Assembly (NCBI GenBank): GCA_045533115.1
Contig: JAZSHF010000007.1
Span: forward strand, 1-25,641
Direction of reading: 5' to 3'
From: Colimorpha_A sp045533115
Lineage (GTDB): Bacteria > Bacillota > Clostridia > Oscillospirales > CAG-272
DNA length: 25,641 nt
Part shown: positions 14,658 to 24,320 of the stretch, piece by piece
Numbering within the stretch: position 1 is the stretch's first letter
Layout: each line of letters starts with the position of its first letter
Program-made: the position numbers and the translations under genes
Notes under the pieces: generated by a model
Seen by the model: only the letters and a program-made list of their open reading frames with translations
What the model was told of the DNA's origin: nothing
The model's database searches: none

Positions 14658-17600
14658 ATGAAAAACCGCCGCATAAATATAAAGCTTCTGACACGTTCGC
14701 TGTACAAAAAATACGGAAGCTCCGAGATATTTTCTCTCATACTTCCCTACACCGAAGGCCTGAACGGGAAAATAAAGCACCCGCGCTTTTTTGACGCGGT
14801 AAAAAAGACCGTTTACCCGCACTTTGTCACTTCTCCCGAGGAAATAGCAAAAGCTATCGGCACGAATATACGCTACCGCGCCCTCTCCTGCTTTTACACA
14901 TACGCAGTGATAAACGCGCTGAAGGTGCTGAACGAGGCACCGCCCTCGGAGGAAACACTTGCAAAGACGGTCGATTACCTCAAATCGCTTTACTCGCTTG
15001 AGATCGACGAGCTTTATTACAAGCTGTCAGGCGCCGAAAGAATCCTCTCGGAAAGCAAATACTTCAGCGGCTGCGACGCCGAAACGAAAAACGAATGCCG
15101 CCGCCAAGTCACCCTGTCGGCAAAAAAACGGAAAATAACCGAAAGCGAAGCGGCAACGCTGTTTCTGACCCGCGATCCGTTTGAGCGCGAGCCGAGCATA
15201 GCTTCGCGGCTGTATTTTCCCATTCTCGGAATAATGACGGCGGTGTTTTCCGTAATCGCGCTTATCGTCACGAAAAATCCCGCCTTCTTTTTCTTTACGT
15301 TACTTCCTATGTCGGAGAGCGCAAAGATCGTAACCGACTATATCTTTTCTCATTTTGTCAGAACCGTTCCGATACCGAAGAAAAAGCTGAAAAAGCTGCC
15401 TGATCACGCAAAAACGCTGACGGTCATAACCGCACTTCTGACAGGCAGGGAAAGCGATACCGAGCTTTGCAAAAAAATACGCGACTGTGCCTTTGCAAAC
15501 AGAGACGAAAACGCGGTCTTCGGGCTTCTTTGCGACCTGAAGGAATCGGAAGGTCCGACCGCTCCAAACGACCGCGAGGCAATAAACAGAGTAGCCGACG
15601 CCGTCGACGAAACGAACCGAAAATTCGGCATAAATATCCTTTTGTTCCTTCGAGACAGGCGCTATGCGCCGAGTGAGGATAAGTATATGGGCTGGGAAAG
15701 GAAGCGCGGAGCGATAATAGAGCTTACGCGTTACCTCAAGGGTAAAGACACCTCTATCCAAGTGCTCTGCGGTAAAACGGAGCCTCTTAACGGAATAAAA
15801 TACGTTATCACTCTCGACACCGATACGCGCCTTTACACAGGTGCCGTCCACGACCTCGTCGGAACGATGCTTCACCCCTCGAACACCCCCGTTATCAAGG
15901 ACGGGAAGGTCATAAAGGGACACGCGATACTCCAGCCAAAAATGGAGCCGTCGCTTCTTACCGCCGAAAAGACGCCGTTCACGGTGCTGACCTCTGACGG
16001 CGGAGACGATATATATGCAAGCGCATCATACGAGACCTACCAGAGCATATTCGGAGAAGGCATATTCTGCGGTAAGGGCATTTTCGACCTCGACGCCTAC
16101 TCTCTTCTCATCGACGGTGCCTTCCCCGACGGTGCGGTTCTGAGCCACGATCTCATCGAGGGAAGCAGGCTTCGCGCAGGTGCCGTGACCGATATAACGC
16201 TGACCGACGATATACCGAAAAGCCCGATGTCGCACTTTGACAGAAGCCACAGATGGATAAGAGGCGACGTTCAGGCGCTCGCCTTTGCGGGCAAATACGT
16301 CAAGGACGAAAACGGGCGTCAGTACAAAAATCCAATATCACGGCTTTCGGTCTACAAGATATACGACAACGTAAGGCGGGCGCTCGTACCTGTCTTTGCA
16401 TTTGCCGCACTGCTTCTCTGCGTTTTCCGCCCGCCCCATCTTTCACCGTTTATCGCGCTTCTTGCCCTGTCATACCTTATAATTCCGTTTATCCTTTCGC
16501 TGATCGGCACGCTGGGGAGCACGGGCAGACGCTTCTTTTCGCGTCTGATCCCCGCCTCGCTGTCAGCGGTACTGAGCTTCGTTTATTCCGTTTCTTCCCT
16601 CGTCCACACCGCAGTGAGAAACGCCGACGCCGTTCTCCGCGCGGGCTACCGTATGCTCTTTTCGCGGAAAAAGCTGCTTGAATGGAAAACGGCGTCGGAA
16701 AGCGACGGAATAAAAGGACTTCCCCTTGTACTCTATTCAATGCTTCCATCTATTCTGGTCGGGCTTTCGCTTCTTATCTTCTGCCCTCGTTTGCCTCTCA
16801 GAATACTCGGCGGACTGACGTTCATCTTTCCGTTCGTCTGCCATTTGCTCGGCAAACCGTTCGGGGATCTCGGCAAAATCTCGGAAAGTGATGAAAAAGT
16901 GCTCCGCTTATACGCCCGCGACGCTTGGAAATTCTTTTCCGAGCGCGTGAACAAGGACGAAAACCATCTTCCTCCCGACAATATCCAGTTCACCCCCGAC
17001 GAGCGCGTCGCACACCGCACCTCACCGACGAATATAGGACTGTATCTGCTCTCGGCAGGTGCAGCGTCAAAGCTCGGACTGATAAACGAAAAGGAAGCGC
17101 TGTCAAGAATCGACAACACTCTGAGTACCGTGATTCTTCTGCCGAAATGGCGGGGGCATTTGTATAATTGGTACGACACCGAAACGCTCTTCATTTTAGG
17201 ACAAAGCTACGTGTCAACCGTCGATTCGGGAAACTTCATAACCTCGCTCGTTGCGTTAAAGCAGCTTTTAATAGATGATTTTGAGGCAGACGGACGACGC
17301 GATGCCATAATAGAAAAAATCGAAGGACTTATATCCGACACCGACTTTTCGGCACTTTATAATGATAAGAAAAAGCTTATGCTTATCGGTCTGAATCCCG
17401 AAAAGCCTGATAACGACCCGCCCTGCTACGACTTCTTCACAAGCGAGGAAAGAACGACCTCGTTCTACGCGATAGCAAAGGGGGATATACCCCGCGAGCA
17501 TTGGAAACACCTGCGCCGTGTTCCGATAATCATAGGCGGATATACCGCACTTGCCTCGTGGACGGGAACGGCGTTTGAATATCTTATGCCGTCACTCCTT

Positions 17601-20600
17601 ATGCCGTCGATACGCGGCTCGCTTTCGTTCGAATCGCTTTGCGCCGCGGTAAGAGAGCAAAAAAGAACGCTTTGCCAAGGAGTATGGGGAAGGTCCGAGA
17701 GCGGATATTTCGATTTCGACCGCGACCTGAATTATCAGTACAAGGCGTTCGGCGTGCAGCCGCTCGCCTTAAAAAACGGTATAGATAAGGATAAGGTCGT
17801 ATCCCCCTATTCTTCATTCCTCTCCCTGCCGTTTGACCGAGGCGCCGCGCTTTCGAACCTTAAGCGCCTATATAAAAAGGGAATGTACGGTCAGTACGGC
17901 TTTTACGAGGCACTCGATATGACGCCCGAGCGCGTAGGACAAGGCTACGCGGTCATAAAAAGCCAGATGTCGCATCATATCGGAATGTCGCTTGTCGCAA
18001 TAGCGAACGAAGTCCTTGACGGAATATTCGTCCGCTCGTTTATGCGCGACCCGTGCTGCTCGTCAGCCATTGAACTGCTGACCGAGCGCGTACCGAAAAA
18101 CGTCGTTTCAATAAAGCGCAAAAAAAGCGTCCCGAAAGCAATTCGCCCAGAGCCGCTTCCGAGGCTGTTTTCTTACGAAAGACCGAACGAAAAGGAAAGC
18201 GCGTCGCTTATTTCCGAGGGCGGAGCCTCGGCTGTTATGATGGGCGATATGCTTCGCCTCTCGGCTCTTGGCGGAGAGGTAAATATCGACCCGTTTGCTT
18301 TCGGACGGATATACCGCCCGAGGCTCATTATGTCGGTCGACGGTATGATCTTCGACCTGACAGGCGGCAGGAGCCGCGACAGTCAGGGGCGCATAACGAG
18401 GATATACGATACCAGACGCTTCACCTCGGAAATGTCGCTTTCGCTCATAACGGGAGCAAAAACCTTCGTAATCAGCGTATCGGCAGAGGGGGCCTTCAGC
18501 TCCGTCACCCCGATGCTCGTCCTTTTCCCCGCCCTGTCAAGCTCGTCGGAACGGCTTTCACACCCGACCTACTGCGACATAACGGTCGTTTCTGAATACT
18601 GCGAAAACGAGCGTGTGCTGCTGTTCCAAAAGCAGGAAAGGAGCGAGGGGGACGGCGAAAAATGCCTTGCCGTGTCCTTTGAAACGGGAAGCGGCGGCGA
18701 AAGCTTTATAGCGGGACGGGAGTATCTTCCCGAGATGTTCGGCGACGGCGATATAGAAGCGCTTGTAAATAAGGAATTTGACAGTAAAACGGGCACGTTT
18801 TCAGAGCCGTTCTGCGCGGTAAAAAAGACATCGCAGACGAACGGAAAATATCTTGTCAATATCCTTATCAGCGTCGGACGGAGCAAGGAAGAAGCGCTGA
18901 ACCGAATAGCGATAGGCCGCGCGGAGCTGAAAAGAGGCAAGGGCAAAAACGGCGCGTATATCGCCGAGAGAATTCTGAGGGCAAACAAGAACGGAATACC
19001 GCTTATGACAAACGACCCGCGCTATAAAACGCTTCTTTCAGAAATCCTTGCCGCCGTTCTCCTGCCAAAAAAGAAAACGCCGCAGAAAATATACGGCTTA
19101 TCCGATTTCTGGCGTCACGGAATATCCGGCGATAACCCGATAATGACGGTCATTGTAGGAAACAAGCTGATAAAAAATTCACCCGCATACAAATGGCTCA
19201 AGCTTTTCGTTCTCTGCCATAAGCACCTGAATTTAAGCGGAATTAAGCTCGACACCGTTATCCTCTACGACAGCGGCGGCGGTTATATTTCTGAAACGAG
19301 GGAGTCGCTGACCGATGCGGTAAACGAATGTGCCTCGGGCTTCTTCTTGAAGGGCGGAATATATCTTATCGACGGCTGTGACCGTGATCTGCTTGAAAAT
19401 ACGGCGGCGGTTACCGCCGAGCTCGATACCGCCTTCAGCCTTGACTCCTTCATTTCCAAAAACAGACGGCAAACCACCCCCGAAACTCAACCGATAACGG
19501 CGGTTTCAAGAGAAAAAGGCTATCCTCCGAAGGACGCCATTACCGTTTACGGCGGATATTTCACCGATAACGGCTTCACGTTAAACAAATCCGAGCGGGG
19601 AGATAAAAAGCTTCCGCATTCCTACGTTTACGCGCTAAACCACTTCGGAACGCTCGTGACCGATTCGTCTCTCGGATATACATGGATAGGCAACAGCCAC
19701 GAAAGACGGATAACGGCATTTATTCCCGACCTGCGCCGCCATCTCGACGGCGAGCGTCTTATCGCGACCGTCGCCGATGCCGAATACGACCTTATCGCCT
19801 GCTCGCACACGGTATCGTTCAACCGAGGGGAGGCGGTATGGATAGGCAAGGCGGGGCCCGTTTCCTACACCGTTACGGCAACCATAGATACAAAGCTTCC
19901 CTGCAAGGCGGTAACGGTGACCTATGTCGGCGACGCCGATATAGGGACTGAGTACCGTATCCACCCCGTCCTCGGTGACGCCCCTAAGCGAAACCGCCCG
20001 ATAAGAGTTGAAACGCGGTCCGACCTTACCCTTTATATCCCGACGGTATCAGACTGCTCCGACACCGCGTTTCTCTTAAAACGCGTCCTTGACGGAAGCG
20101 TTTGCTTTCTCCTCGGCGCGTTTCCGAGCGGAAGAACGAGGGTGCTCGACACCGTCCTTGAAAAATACAAAACGCGCGACGATTTCCGCGCCTGCAGCGA
20201 TGAATACGAAAAAGCGCTGTCGGCACTCCTTCCGTCGCTGAAGCTTAACGCCCCCGACCGATATCTGTCCGTAATGGCGGAATACTATCTCCCGTATCAG
20301 TCACTCGTCTGCCGCTTTTTCGGGCGGACGGGCTTCTGTCAGTCGGGCGGTGCCTACGGCTTCCGCGATCAGCTTCAGGACTGCCTTTCCATTATGCTCT
20401 CAGCGCCGAAGATAGCGAGAACACACATTTTGCGGTGCGCCTGCCGTCAGTACGAGGAGGGTGACGTTAACCATTGGTGGCACGTTATCCGCGGCGTCTG
20501 CCGAGGCGTGAGGACAAGGTACTCTGACGACCTCTTGTGGCTTCCCTACGTTGCGTCGAAGTATGCGTCATTTACGGGTGATTACGGCATATTCGATATC

Positions 20601-21704
20601 GAGCTTCCCTATATTTCGTCGCCCCCTCTCCGTGAGAACGAGCGTGACCGTTACGAATGTCCCGAAAAAAGCAAATACCGCTCGTCGCTATATATCCATT
20701 GCGTAAAAGCAATAGAGCGTTCGCTTGAAATCGGCTCGCACGGGCTTCCCTTGATGCACGGCGGCGACTGGAACGACGGAATGAACGAGGTCGGTCGCGG
20801 CGGCGGTGAGAGCGTATGGCTGGGAATGTTCCTTGCCCTCGTTCTCGACAGCTTCATTCCTATATCAACAAAAACGGGCGACCTGTCGGGCGCATCAAAA
20901 TACCGCGCTCACCGCGACGCGCTTATCGCTTCGGTCGAAAAATGCTATGACGGCGGCAAATATCTCCGCGCCTTCTTCGGCGACGGCAGGCATATCCGTG
21001 ATAACGGATTTATCGACATTCTCCCGCAGGCGTTCTCGGTCTTCTCCAAATGCGACGAAAAACGGTCGATAATTGCACTCAAAACGGCGTTTAAGCGTCT
21101 GTTTTTACCCGAAAAGGACACGTTTTTGCTCCTAAATCCGCCCTTTACGCGCCCGAGTGAGCGTGAAGTCGGGTATATCTCGTCCTACCCGCCCGGCATA
21201 CGCGAGAACGGCGGGCAGTACACTCACGCCGCCGCGTGGGCAGTAATGGCTATGGCTGAGATTGGAATGAACGACGAGGCATTTGAGGTGCTGTCGTCAA
21301 TTAACCCCGCGTCGATATGTAAAACACGCGAGGGCGCCGAGCGTTACCGAGGAGAGCCTTACTTTGTCGCAGGCGACGTATCCGGCGCCTCTGGCAGCGT
21401 CGGACGTTGCGGCTGGTCGCTCTATACCGGCTCGGCGTGCTGGCTCTTTAACGCCGTGTTCGCATCTATACTCGGCATCAGAATCGAGGACGACACCTTT
21501 ACCGTAAATCCAACCCTCTCCGCCGACCTACCCTGCTACACCCTCATTTTCGAGCATCGCGGCACGACTTACGAGATATCTGCCCACCGAGGCGAAAAAA
21601 ACGGGTATATCCTCGACGGCAAAAATGTAAACAATTTATTTTATTTTGATAAAAATTACCATTTGCTTGAAATAACGGTTGAAATTTCTTCCGATTTGGA
21701 GTAA
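14658..21704 (+). CDS. Cyclic beta-1,2-glucan synthase-like protein (GT84 + glycoamylase-like + GH94)
   Basis: A giant 2348-residue membrane protein with the layout of NdvB/Cgs. The N-terminal region (1-180) is followed by membrane segments at about 185-225. The GT84 glycosyltransferase (about 250-570) has the DxD site LDTDTR (Asp387, Asp389) and FDRSHRWIRGDVQ from 527. Membrane segments follow at about 575-635 and 690-735. A glycoamylase-like module of the GH189 type (about 750-1150) has NWYDTETL near 836, WTGTAFEYLMP and SQMSHHIGMSLVA. The C-terminal GH94 phosphorylase-like part (about 1180-2330) has GGDWNDGMNEVG with catalytic-region Asp2037/Asp2040. Known members build beta-1,2-glucan from UDP-glucose, cyclise it and trim its length. 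AAAGGG lies 6 nt upstream of ATG. It is shorter than the 2800-residue proteobacterial enzymes. A linear beta-1,2-glucan product is possible. No NdvA exporter is adjacent. Confidence 0.92.
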   Translation: MKNRRINIKLLTRSLYKKYGSSEIFSLILPYTEGLNGKIKHPRFFDAVKKTVYPHFVTSPEEIAKAIGTNIRYRALSCFYTYAVINALKVLNEAPPSEETLAKTVDYLKSLYSLEIDELYYKLSGAERILSESKYFSGCDAETKNECRRQVTLSAKKRKITESEAATLFLTRDPFEREPSIASRLYFPILGIMTAVFSVIALIVTKNPAFFFFTLLPMSESAKIVTDYIFSHFVRTVPIPKKKLKKLPDHAKTLTVITALLTGRESDTELCKKIRDCAFANRDENAVFGLLCDLKESEGPTAPNDREAINRVADAVDETNRKFGINILLFLRDRRYAPSEDKYMGWERKRGAIIELTRYLKGKDTSIQVLCGKTEPLNGIKYVITLDTDTRLYTGAVHDLVGTMLHPSNTPVIKDGKVIKGHAILQPKMEPSLLTAEKTPFTVLTSDGGDDIYASASYETYQSIFGEGIFCGKGIFDLDAYSLLIDGAFPDGAVLSHDLIEGSRLRAGAVTDITLTDDIPKSPMSHFDRSHRWIRGDVQALAFAGKYVKDENGRQYKNPISRLSVYKIYDNVRRALVPVFAFAALLLCVFRPPHLSPFIALLALSYLIIPFILSLIGTLGSTGRRFFSRLIPASLSAVLSFVYSVSSLVHTAVRNADAVLRAGYRMLFSRKKLLEWKTASESDGIKGLPLVLYSMLPSILVGLSLLIFCPRLPLRILGGLTFIFPFVCHLLGKPFGDLGKISESDEKVLRLYARDAWKFFSERVNKDENHLPPDNIQFTPDERVAHRTSPTNIGLYLLSAGAASKLGLINEKEALSRIDNTLSTVILLPKWRGHLYNWYDTETLFILGQSYVSTVDSGNFITSLVALKQLLIDDFEADGRRDAIIEKIEGLISDTDFSALYNDKKKLMLIGLNPEKPDNDPPCYDFFTSEERTTSFYAIAKGDIPREHWKHLRRVPIIIGGYTALASWTGTAFEYLMPSLLMPSIRGSLSFESLCAAVREQKRTLCQGVWGRSESGYFDFDRDLNYQYKAFGVQPLALKNGIDKDKVVSPYSSFLSLPFDRGAALSNLKRLYKKGMYGQYGFYEALDMTPERVGQGYAVIKSQMSHHIGMSLVAIANEVLDGIFVRSFMRDPCCSSAIELLTERVPKNVVSIKRKKSVPKAIRPEPLPRLFSYERPNEKESASLISEGGASAVMMGDMLRLSALGGEVNIDPFAFGRIYRPRLIMSVDGMIFDLTGGRSRDSQGRITRIYDTRRFTSEMSLSLITGAKTFVISVSAEGAFSSVTPMLVLFPALSSSSERLSHPTYCDITVVSEYCENERVLLFQKQERSEGDGEKCLAVSFETGSGGESFIAGREYLPEMFGDGDIEALVNKEFDSKTGTFSEPFCAVKKTSQTNGKYLVNILISVGRSKEEALNRIAIGRAELKRGKGKNGAYIAERILRANKNGIPLMTNDPRYKTLLSEILAAVLLPKKKTPQKIYGLSDFWRHGISGDNPIMTVIVGNKLIKNSPAYKWLKLFVLCHKHLNLSGIKLDTVILYDSGGGYISETRESLTDAVNECASGFFLKGGIYLIDGCDRDLLENTAAVTAELDTAFSLDSFISKNRRQTTPETQPITAVSREKGYPPKDAITVYGGYFTDNGFTLNKSERGDKKLPHSYVYALNHFGTLVTDSSLGYTWIGNSHERRITAFIPDLRRHLDGERLIATVADAEYDLIACSHTVSFNRGEAVWIGKAGPVSYTVTATIDTKLPCKAVTVTYVGDADIGTEYRIHPVLGDAPKRNRPIRVETRSDLTLYIPTVSDCSDTAFLLKRVLDGSVCFLLGAFPSGRTRVLDTVLEKYKTRDDFRACSDEYEKALSALLPSLKLNAPDRYLSVMAEYYLPYQSLVCRFFGRTGFCQSGGAYGFRDQLQDCLSIMLSAPKIARTHILRCACRQYEEGDVNHWWHVIRGVCRGVRTRYSDDLLWLPYVASKYASFTGDYGIFDIELPYISSPPLRENERDRYECPEKSKYRSSLYIHCVKAIERSLEIGSHGLPLMHGGDWNDGMNEVGRGGGESVWLGMFLALVLDSFIPISTKTGDLSGASKYRAHRDALIASVEKCYDGGKYLRAFFGDGRHIRDNGFIDILPQAFSVFSKCDEKRSIIALKTAFKRLFLPEKDTFLLLNPPFTRPSEREVGYISSYPPGIRENGGQYTHAAAWAVMAMAEIGMNDEAFEVLSSINPASICKTREGAERYRGEPYFVAGDVSGASGSVGRCGWSLYTGSACWLFNAVFASILGIRIEDDTFTVNPTLSADLPCYTLIFEHRGTTYEISAHRGEKNGYILDGKNVNNLFYFDKNYHLLEITVEISSDLE

Positions 21705-21738
21705 AATGAATAGAGTATAATATTTGGAGTAATTTTGT

Positions 21739-23034
21739 ATGCTGCCGATAAGGAAAATGATAGGTGACGGCGTCGCCTTAAATATCATTCCAACCGATAA
21801 ATTCAAGACGAACTGTATAACCGTCCGTTTCCTCTGCCCGATGGCAGAGGAAACGGCGGCTCTTAACGCACTTTTACCGTCTGTGCTGAAGCGCGGCTGT
21901 GAGCGTTTACCGACTATGGCTGATATCGTAAAGGAGCTTCAGATGCTCTACGGCTCGGAGCTTCAATCATCCGTCGGACGCTTCGGCGACACGCAGTATA
22001 TCGGCTTCACCTCATTTCCGCTACGCGATTCCTATACCGAGGGAACAAACGTTACCTCTGATATCCTTTCGCTGATCTCCGAAATTCTAAATAAGCCCCT
22101 TCTTGAAAACGGCGTTCTCAAATCGGATTACGTCGAAAGCGAAAAAAGGACTCTTACCGACCGCGTTAAGGCCGCGATAAACAACAAGACCTCTTACGCT
22201 ATCAGACGCTGTACCGAGGAAATGGGCAAGGGAGATCCGTCGTCAATTCCCGACACGGGAACGATAGAGCAGATAGCGGCAGTTACTCCGGAAGCACTCA
22301 CAAAGCGCCTTGATGAAATTATAAAAACCGCGCGCATCGAAATTTGGTGCGCGGGGGTATTTGACACCGCTCAGCTTGAAAACGACTGCGCTGAATACTT
22401 CGTTTCCGCAAACCGCACCCCCATTCCGAAAACCGAGGCCGCGCCTATTGCGCCTACGGATAAAGTGAACACCGTGACCGAGGACCAGCCCGTAAAGCAA
22501 GGCAAGCTCTCCCTCGGCTTTACGACCTCGCTCCGCCCGACGCCCGAGGTTTCGACCGCTTTCAATCTTTTCCTCGGCGTGCTTTCAAGCTCGCCGACGT
22601 CGAAGCTTTTTATGAACGTCCGCGAGAAGCTTTCGCTTTGCTACTACTGCTACGCGATCCCCGACCGTCAAAAGGGTACTATCGTTATTTCGAGCGGAAT
22701 TGAGGTTGAAAACAAGGACGTAGCCGAGCGTGCCGTCATAGAAGAAATCGCCGCTATAAAGCGCGGCGAGGTTTCGGACGAGGAGCTGACCTCGGCAAGA
22801 AAGTCGCTTATAAGCGGCTGGCAGAGTATTTGCGATGACGAGATGGCGATGATAAACTGGTACTTCTCTCAGATATTCTGGGACAAATTCATTTCCCCCG
22901 AGGAATACGCCGAGAACAGCGCGTCGGTCACCGTTTCCGATATTGCCTCGGTCGCCTCGACCTTAAAGCTTCACACCACATATTTCCTTAACGGAACGCT
23001 CAAGTGCGAAAGCGAGGAGGACGACTATGAATAA
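21739..23034 (+). CDS. ymfF: M16 family peptidase-like protein, inactive partner (YmfF-like)
   Basis: A 431-residue pitrilysin-fold protein. The HXXEH zinc motif is absent: at its place near residue 40 the protein reads ETAALNALLPSVLKRG. The C-terminal M16 half is evident in SPTSKLFMNVREKLSLCYYC (about 290-309). This matches the YmfF subunits that pair with an active YmfH-like subunit. In Bacillus the pair is linked by annotation to elongation factor P 5-aminopentanol modification, but the biochemical role is not settled. GGAG lies 9 nt upstream of ATG and a TATAAT is at 21716-21721 without a good -35. It is 34 nt after the glucan synthase gene and overlaps the next gene by 8 nt. Confidence 0.88.
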   Translation: MLPIRKMIGDGVALNIIPTDKFKTNCITVRFLCPMAEETAALNALLPSVLKRGCERLPTMADIVKELQMLYGSELQSSVGRFGDTQYIGFTSFPLRDSYTEGTNVTSDILSLISEILNKPLLENGVLKSDYVESEKRTLTDRVKAAINNKTSYAIRRCTEEMGKGDPSSIPDTGTIEQIAAVTPEALTKRLDEIIKTARIEIWCAGVFDTAQLENDCAEYFVSANRTPIPKTEAAPIAPTDKVNTVTEDQPVKQGKLSLGFTTSLRPTPEVSTAFNLFLGVLSSSPTSKLFMNVREKLSLCYYCYAIPDRQKGTIVISSGIEVENKDVAERAVIEEIAAIKRGEVSDEELTSARKSLISGWQSICDDEMAMINWYFSQIFWDKFISPEEYAENSASVTVSDIASVASTLKLHTTYFLNGTLKCESEEDDYE

Positions 23035-24313
23035 TCCGATAACGATAAAAAATGAGCTTCTTCAGGAGCAGTACACGGTCGTCACTCACAAGAGCGGTCT
23101 TAAAATTTACGTTTTCCCAAAAAACCTGACCTCGTCCTACTGCCTTATCGCGACGCGGTTCGGCTCGGTCGACAACACCTTTAAGGTCGGAGACGAAAAG
23201 GAATACGTTACCGTCCCCGACGGAGTTGCCCACTTTCTTGAGCATAAAATGTTCGAAAACGAGGACGGTGAGGATACCTTTGCGAAATTCGCCCGCACGG
23301 GCGCAGATGCGAACGCTTACACATCGTTCCGCGTGACCGCTTATCTCTGCTCATGTACCGACGAGCTTTACCCGTCGCTTGAGATACTGCTCAAATCCGT
23401 GTTTTCTCCCTATTTCACCGAAGAAAACGTCAGAAAAGAGCAAGGGATAATCGCTCAGGAAATAAGAATGGGCGAGGACAACCCGTCAAACGCCGTTCAG
23501 TACGGAATGCTCGAGGGTCTTTATGAAAAGAACAGCGTCCGCATCGACATCGTCGGCACGGTTCCGTCGATAATGGAAATAACACCCGAAACGCTCTACC
23601 GCTGTCACAAGGCGTTTTACAATCCCTCGAATATGGCGCTCTGCGTCTGCGGTCGGGCGACACTTGATGAAGTGCTTGCGGTTGCGGACAAATGCTTACA
23701 CGGTATTGAGCCTATCCCCGTCGTCAGCAAGACAGTGACCGAGGATAAAAAGGCGTTTAAGAAGCGTATTAACAAGAAGATGCAGGTTTCAAAGCCTCTC
23801 GTTTGCATCGGCGTAAAGGACACCGACATCTCGTCCGATCCCGAGGAAAGGGTCAAGAAAAGCATCGCGTTCGATATCATTTCGGCTATCTGCTTTGAAA
23901 AATCGTCGGATTTCTACTCGTCGCTTTACGAAAGCGGACTGATATCCCCCTCGTTCAGCATTTGGCACGAGCATAACGAGTCGTTTTCATTCTTCTCGGT
24001 GTTCACTGACTGCGGCGACCCGGAAGCACTCTATGAGAGATTTGAAAAATACACTCAAAACGAGCTGTATGACGCGATAACCTCCGAGAGCTTCGAGCGA
24101 TGCCGACGCGTCCTTTACTCGTCATTCATCAAGAGCTTCGACAGTACGGAGGATATAGCGAACAATCTCATCGTCGATTTCGTGCTTGAGGGTGCCGATA
24201 TTTTCAAATACACCGAGCACGTTAAAAATATCACCGCCGACTACGTCAGATCCGTCGCGAAGGAGCTTTTTACTCCCGAAGCGTACACGATGTCGGTAGT
24301 AGAACCAATATGA
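23027..24313 (+). CDS. ymfH: M16 family zinc peptidase, active partner (YmfH-like)
   Basis: A 428-residue pitrilysin-family metallopeptidase. The inverted zinc motif HFLEH is at 69-73 (His69, Glu72 base, His73), with the third ligand among the glutamates of GIIAQEIRMGED (140-151). The substrate-binding region around TGADANAYTSFRVTAY (91-106) is typical of the family. With the inactive YmfF-like protein upstream it should form a heterodimeric chamber. GAGGAGG, 6 nt before the ATG, lies inside the end of the upstream gene, so the two are translationally coupled. The target is unknown; a processing or quality-control peptidase is likely. Confidence 0.93.
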   Translation: MNNPITIKNELLQEQYTVVTHKSGLKIYVFPKNLTSSYCLIATRFGSVDNTFKVGDEKEYVTVPDGVAHFLEHKMFENEDGEDTFAKFARTGADANAYTSFRVTAYLCSCTDELYPSLEILLKSVFSPYFTEENVRKEQGIIAQEIRMGEDNPSNAVQYGMLEGLYEKNSVRIDIVGTVPSIMEITPETLYRCHKAFYNPSNMALCVCGRATLDEVLAVADKCLHGIEPIPVVSKTVTEDKKAFKKRINKKMQVSKPLVCIGVKDTDISSDPEERVKKSIAFDIISAICFEKSSDFYSSLYESGLISPSFSIWHEHNESFSFFSVFTDCGDPEALYERFEKYTQNELYDAITSESFERCRRVLYSSFIKSFDSTEDIANNLIVDFVLEGADIFKYTEHVKNITADYVRSVAKELFTPEAYTMSVVEPI

Positions 24314-24320
24314 GGTGTTT

